From Halioglobus sp. (GTDB taxonomy: Bacteria; Pseudomonadota; Gammaproteobacteria; Pseudomonadales; Halieaceae), in assembly GCA_020443345.1 (NCBI GenBank), contig JAGRIH010000036.1, positions 1 through 49,228 of the forward strand: a stretch of 49,228 nt of DNA, in the 5' to 3' direction. The translations under genes and the position numbers were made by a program. Numbering within the stretch: position 1 is the first letter of the stretch; each line of letters opens with the position of its first letter. Positions 45,209 to 49,228 of the stretch are shown piece by piece. The notes beneath the pieces were generated by a model, which worked only from the letters and a program-made list of their open reading frames with translations, was not told the DNA's origin and made no database searches.

Positions 45209-47609
45209 CGCCGCTGTCCCGGTGGCTGGCAAATGCCGCGGCCAGTTGCTGCAGTTCCGCCACCCGCGCCTGTACGCACGCGTCGATGGAGGCCGCCGTA
45301 TAGCCGGTGAGCAGTTCCAGGGCCTCGTCGATGGTGCTGGCGCTGTAGATATGAAACTGACCCGCCGCGACGGCATCGAGCACGTCCTGGCGCAGCATCA
45401 GGTGAACTTCGTTGGCGCTGGGGATGACCACGCCGTGACTGCCGTCGAGGCCGCGCGCCTGGCAGACATCGTAAAAGCCCTCGATCTTCTGGTTGACTCC
45501 GCCGATGGCTTGCACCTGTCCGTGCTGGTTCAGCGAGCCGGTCACGGCCAGCGCCTGGCGCACCGGGATGGCGGCGACGGCCGACAGCAGCGCCACCAGT
45601 TCCGCCACCGAGGCGCTGTCCCCCTCGATGCCGCCGTAGGACTGTTCGAATACCAGTGTCGCCGACAGGGGCAGTGGGCGGTCGCGCGCGTAGCGCGCCG
45701 ACAGCAGAGCGGTGATGATCATGACGGCCTTGGAGTGTATTTTGCCGCCCAGGTCTACCTCGCGTTCGATATCCAGTACCTTGCCCCGGCCCAGGCGGGC
45801 GGTGGCGGTGATGCGGGTGGGCCGGCCAAAAGCGTAGTCACCCAACAGATACACGGACAGGCCATTGACCTGGCCGACGGCTTCCCCCTGCGTGTCCACC
45901 AGCGTGATATCGCGCAAGATGCCCTCGTGGGACTTCTCGCGAAGCTGGTCCAGCCGGTATACCGCCGCGGTGGCTGCCGCTGTGATATGCTCAGCGCTGA
46001 TCAGATCGGCACCTGCGCGGCGGGCCAGAAAGTCGCTTTCGGTGAGGAGGTTTTCCAGGCGGCCCTGATGCAGGCTCAGTTTTTCACTGTCTTCCATGTG
46101 CCGCGCCGCGTAATCGACTACTTTCGCCACGCCGGCGCTGTCCAGCGGCAGCAGCTTGTCGCGCTGCTGCAGGGTGCGGATCAGGCGCGCGAACAGCGCC
46201 GTGCTGCGGGGTGAGCGCGCCACGTCCTCGGACATGTCCGCGGCGACCTTGAACAGCGTCGAGAATTCGGGGTCGTGCTGCTGCAGCAGATAGTAGATAA
46301 AGCGATCACCGGTGAGCACGACCTTGACGTTCAGCGGCATGGGTTCGGGCTGCAACTGCACAGTGCTGACAAAACTGAAAATCTGCTCCAGTGATTCGAT
46401 GCGGATCTCCCGGGCTTTCAGTGCCCGCTTGAGTGTCACCCAGGCGTAGGGGCTCAGCAACAGTTTGTCTGCTTCCAGGATGAGGTAGCCGCCGTTGGCG
46501 CGGTGCAGCGCGCCGGACTTGATCAGGGTAAAGTTGGTGACCAGCGTGCCCATCTGTGAGACGTGTTCGGTACGGCCGACCAAGTTGGCAAAGCCGGGGT
46601 TGTCCTCGTACACCACCGGTGCCCGGTCCAGCCCCTGGTTGTCTACCAGGACATTGACGCTGTATTGCGGGAATTGCCGTACCCTCTGCGTGAGGTTTTC
46701 CGGTATGGCGGAATTCTCCTGTACTTTGGTAAGGGCTTCCGCCTCGTCCAGAATGTCCAGGTGCACAGCTTCCAGCCAGGTGCTCACCCCGGACTCCCCG
46801 GCATATTTCGTTTTGAGTTCCTGCAGCACCGGGTCAATGGCCATCCGGCTGAATTCGCGGTTGAGTTCCCGGAACAGCTTGCGGCTCTCTTTTTTCCAGC
46901 CCGGCAACTGGCGCACAATCGTTTTTAACTCGTCTTTGAGCGTCTCGATCAGGTCCATGGCTTGCTTTTTCTCTTCCTCCGGCAGCGCCTCGAAGTCTTG
47001 CGGGGAGATGACCTCGCCGTCTTTCATCGGTGCCAGGGTGTAGCCGCTGGGCGTCTCCAGCATGGCGATACCCTGCGCCCGGGCCTTATCGGCCAGCGCG
47101 GCAAACGCTTCCTTTTCCCGGTTCTGGTAGGTCTCGGCCAGTGCCTGTACCCGCGCCTGGTAGTCATCGCTCTGGAAGGTGGCGGGCAGGGCGCCGAGCA
47201 GGTCTTCCACCGCGCGCGCCATGTCCTCGCGCAACTGCTGTCCCCTGCCGCGCGGCAGGCGCAGGGCCACGGGCTTGTCCGGCTGGGCGAAATTGTTGAC
47301 GTAGCACCAGTCCGAGATCACTGCCCGGGGCTGTGCACTGGCCGGGTCCAGCAGGTGGGCCAGAAAGCCGTGCTTGCCCACGCCGGTGCTGCCGAGCAGG
47401 AAGACGTTGTAGCCCTCGTGCGGTATCTGCAGCCCGAACTCCAGCGCCCGGGCCGCGCGGTCCTGGCCCAGATGGCCGTCGAGCGGCTGCAGTTCATCCG
47501 TGGTGGCAAAGCCCAGGTCAGCGGGGTCGCAGTGCCGGTATAGGCGCTGCGGCGGCAGGGGTTCAGGTTTGGGTGCCGGGAACAATGCGGTGGGCTCGTC
47601 GGGGTTCAT
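45198..47609 (-). CDS. Lon-like ATP-dependent protease (LonH/YcbZ-type)
   Basis: The 803-residue protein has a Walker A GSTGVGK (73-79) near the N-terminus, then a helical insertion (about 130-310), a second part of the AAA+ domain including LEADKLLLSPYAWVTLKRAL (near 378-397), and a C-terminal Lon protease domain. The dyad is Ser665 in EGDSAS and Lys708 in GGVNQKIEG, the spacing of 43 usual for Lon. It lacks the classical LonA N domain and belongs to the Lon-related group found beside LonA in gammaproteobacteria. It degrades or processes cytosolic proteins. Substrates are unknown. The downstream Usp-like gene is coupled to it. Confidence 0.88.
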   Translation of the reverse strand: MNPDEPTALFPAPKPEPLPPQRLYRHCDPADLGFATTDELQPLDGHLGQDRAARALEFGLQIPHEGYNVFLLGSTGVGKHGFLAHLLDPASAQPRAVISDWCYVNNFAQPDKPVALRLPRGRGQQLREDMARAVEDLLGALPATFQSDDYQARVQALAETYQNREKEAFAALADKARAQGIAMLETPSGYTLAPMKDGEVISPQDFEALPEEEKKQAMDLIETLKDELKTIVRQLPGWKKESRKLFRELNREFSRMAIDPVLQELKTKYAGESGVSTWLEAVHLDILDEAEALTKVQENSAIPENLTQRVRQFPQYSVNVLVDNQGLDRAPVVYEDNPGFANLVGRTEHVSQMGTLVTNFTLIKSGALHRANGGYLILEADKLLLSPYAWVTLKRALKAREIRIESLEQIFSFVSTVQLQPEPMPLNVKVVLTGDRFIYYLLQQHDPEFSTLFKVAADMSEDVARSPRSTALFARLIRTLQQRDKLLPLDSAGVAKVVDYAARHMEDSEKLSLHQGRLENLLTESDFLARRAGADLISAEHITAAATAAVYRLDQLREKSHEGILRDITLVDTQGEAVGQVNGLSVYLLGDYAFGRPTRITATARLGRGKVLDIEREVDLGGKIHSKAVMIITALLSARYARDRPLPLSATLVFEQSYGGIEGDSASVAELVALLSAVAAIPVRQALAVTGSLNQHGQVQAIGGVNQKIEGFYDVCQARGLDGSHGVVIPSANEVHLMLRQDVLDAVAAGQFHIYSASTIDEALELLTGYTAASIDACVQARVAELQQLAAAFASHRDSGDDH

Positions 47610-47944
47610 AGCGCCTCGTTCTTCAGGTGATGACTTGAGTGCTCGCAGCGCAGGGACGGTGGCTCGGCGCCGAGCGCATACCGTTGCAGCAGGCAGATTA
47701 TGTCAGATTAGCCGCTGGTCTGCCGCCGTGGGTTCGGGGTGTGGCGCTCGGCTGGTAATACAGAACAGACGTCTGCCGGGCCGAAAAAATATTCCGTCGA
47801 TAAAGTCACAATTAAAACGGTATTAGTTACCTGCTTTTCATACTGCCAAGCCCCACTATTGCCGCGCTTGGCAGGCGTTTTGCCCGCCAATGTGAACAGT
47901 TGCAGATGACGCAATGACTGTTTTCGTAAATGAGGTGAAATGTT
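47610..47944. other. Divergent intergenic region between lon-like gene and OMP gene
   Basis: No supported gene lies in these 335 bases. Short frames run through but lack ribosome sites. The right half is AT-rich (47785-47945) and probably contains the promoter of the outer-membrane protein, which is preceded by ATGAGGTGAAAT. Confidence 0.4.
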
Positions 47945-48460
47945 ATGAACAAATGTATTGTGTACGCAGCATCTTTGCTGCTCGCCGCGCCCCTGGCGGC
48001 CGTGGCCGGCCCGCAGAGCGGTGACAAGAGTGTCACGCTCTCCGGCACGGGCTCCAGCGACAAGAACTTCGACGGCAATACCTTCGGGGTGTCAGGCGAG
48101 TTCGGCTACTACGGCAGCGAACAACTGCTCTACGGTATCCGCCAGAGCATCAGCGGCTCTGCCGGCGAGGAAGTGAAGGACTCCTGGAACGGCTCCACGC
48201 GCCTGTTTGCCGACTACCATTTCGGCAGTGGTGCCGCGCGGCCATTTGTCGGCGCCAATCTCGGTGCGCTGTACGGAGAAAATGTGAAGAACACCGGCAC
48301 GGCCGGTCTCGAAGCCGGGTTGAAGTACTACGTTCTGGACAATACCTTCATCAACTTCGGCGTAGAGTATGCCTTCCTGTTCGATGACGGCGACGATGTC
48401 GATAACAGCTTCAACGATGGTGCGTTCTTCTACAACCTGGGTGTCGGCTTCAACTTCTGA
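47945..48460 (+). CDS. Outer-membrane beta-barrel protein
   Basis: The 171-residue protein has a signal peptide (to about residue 21, AVA-GP). Alternating hydrophobic strands with Gly/Asn/Asp turns follow, ending with the terminal Phe typical of barrels inserted by BamA (NLGVGFNF). The size suits an eight-stranded OmpX/OmpW-like barrel. The segment FVGANLGALYGEN is the middle strand typical of porin-family proteins. Function unknown. A strong terminator follows 54 bases after the stop, so it is probably monocistronic. Confidence 0.85.
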   Translation: MNKCIVYAASLLLAAPLAAVAGPQSGDKSVTLSGTGSSDKNFDGNTFGVSGEFGYYGSEQLLYGIRQSISGSAGEEVKDSWNGSTRLFADYHFGSGAARPFVGANLGALYGENVKNTGTAGLEAGLKYYVLDNTFINFGVEYAFLFDDGDDVDNSFNDGAFFYNLGVGFNF

Positions 48461-48513
48461 TCCAGCGAAGGTGGGCCGCCACTCGTATCGCCGCTCCAGG
48501 CGGTGCGGACCAC

Positions 48514-48539
48514 AACCCCGGCTTTGCCGGGGTTTTTTT
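48514..48539 (+). terminator. Intrinsic terminator of the OMP gene
   Basis: AACCCCGGC and GCCGGGGTT form a perfect 9-bp stem with loop TTT, followed by a run of T through 48539. Confidence 0.92.
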
Positions 48540-48943
48540 CTGGTGGACCCTGCGCGGGCGCATCGATTCGCGGATGACGGCGCGCTGCCGGCAGGCACTA
48601 CTGTGCTGGCAATTGATAGTGAATAAGTATTATAAAAACAAGTTGTTAAGATAAAAATATAAAGTGAATTATATTATCTGTAGCCGATCAGTCAGACCGG
48701 CCAGGCGCGCTTGACGATAGCTTTGGAGCGGGATTTTACCCGCTTGTACCGAGGGGCGATGGCATTGGCTAAAGACAAGGCGGGTTTGCAGCTTTGTCGC
48801 GGCGCGGGACCATTCGGGCGTAACACACCGCAGGTTTTTTCACCTGTAGCGTTTTCAACCCCATCGAAAAGTGGACAGATGGTGTCGCGGTGGGTACCGC
48901 GGCACCATGCAGGCATCAAATAGCAGCCGAGGGAGTTCACACG
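48540..48943. other. Intergenic region, AT-rich in part
   Basis: Nothing is recognised in this 404-base stretch. Bases 48620-48680 are strongly AT-rich. Frames at 48692-48940 on either strand have no ribosome site or recognisable product. Confidence 0.4.
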
Positions 48944-49153
48944 ATGACCGCAGTCAAAGCCCTGGAGTACCGCATCACGCGCCGATTGCTGCGCCGGCGG
49001 GCCGCTCCGGAGCGCCGCGCCGCACCAACGGCTGAATGGCTCATTGCAACCGCCGCCATCGCGGCGGGACTGGTGTTACTGGCCAGCTACCTGCAGAGCC
49101 TGCTCTGTGCGCTGTTGCTGGGGGGCGTGATTTTAACTTTAGGGGTTAAATAA
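48944..49153 (+). CDS. Small single-pass or hairpin membrane protein
   Basis: The 69-residue product has a very basic N-terminal half (about 1-30, many Arg) and one long hydrophobic region (about 35-68) that could form one or two helices, with a tail GVK. The ATG at 48944 is preceded by GAGGGAG at suitable distance. I do not recognise it. The Arg-rich part would stay in the cytoplasm. The strongly AT-rich sequence after the stop hints at the edge of another region. Confidence 0.5.
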   Translation: MTAVKALEYRITRRLLRRRAAPERRAAPTAEWLIATAAIAAGLVLLASYLQSLLCALLLGGVILTLGVK

Positions 49154-49228
49154 TAGTTATATAAAACAATATCTTATTGTTTATATATAAAAAATACATT
49201 AATCTGAAGTTCCTGTAGTCGTGGAGCA

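Overview
The window is a dense, GC-rich stretch of a Gram-negative chromosome with about 40 supported protein genes, no RNA genes and no CRISPR. The gene set (PspABC/PspF, a GlrK-QseG-GlrR type three-gene locus, PpK1, YedI-, YjgR- and YpfJ-like proteins, an STN-domain TonB receptor with FecI/FecR, two large arylsulfatases) indicates a gammaproteobacterium, plausibly a marine one of the Cellvibrionales/Halieaceae kind. The lineage is an inference from gene content, not from a marker gene.

Region by region: 0.1-3.5 kb has a Na/Pi-type transporter and a succinate-semialdehyde dehydrogenase. 3.5-10.8 kb is an envelope-stress block: a GlrK-like kinase, a QseG-like lipoprotein and the sigma-54 activator GlrR, then a LuxI/FeeM-like N-acyltransferase gene, then pspF divergent from pspABC. 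10.9-19.7 kb holds an MgtE Mg channel, a tandem pair of lipase-like hydrolases, a PA0069-type radical SAM protein, an SpmA-SpmB fusion, a universal stress protein, and an overlapping pair of CDP-alcohol phosphatidyltransferase and HAD phosphatase. 19.8-29.9 kb holds GtrA, FecR and FecI, a divergent TonB-dependent transducer, and two tandem arylsulfatases. 30.2-37.4 kb holds a retropepsin-like protease, ppk1 and an RND efflux pair. 37.5-41.5 kb holds a luciferase-like monooxygenase, a VOC protein, DUF808 and a HerA-like ATPase. 41.6-44.4 kb is a rearranged patch: a zinc metallopeptidase whose last 125 bp recur 1.87 kb downstream as a fragment, with a frameshifted lipoprotein relic, a small secreted protein and a FetB-like permease between the copies. 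44.4-49.2 kb holds a Usp-like/Lon-like overlapping pair, an outer-membrane barrel protein and a small membrane protein.

The most interesting observation is regulatory. Just after glrR there is an exact TGTC-N10-GACA palindrome (the GlrR operator form known from enterobacteria), a second near-exact copy, and then a TGGCAC-N5-TTGT sigma-54 promoter in front of the LuxI/FeeM-like acyltransferase. This suggests an envelope-sensing two-component system that switches on production of an acylated small molecule, next to the Psp membrane-damage response. The second locus of interest is FecI/FecR plus an STN-TonB receptor plus two formylglycine-type sulfatases, which looks like signal-dependent uptake and desulfation of a sulfated substrate.
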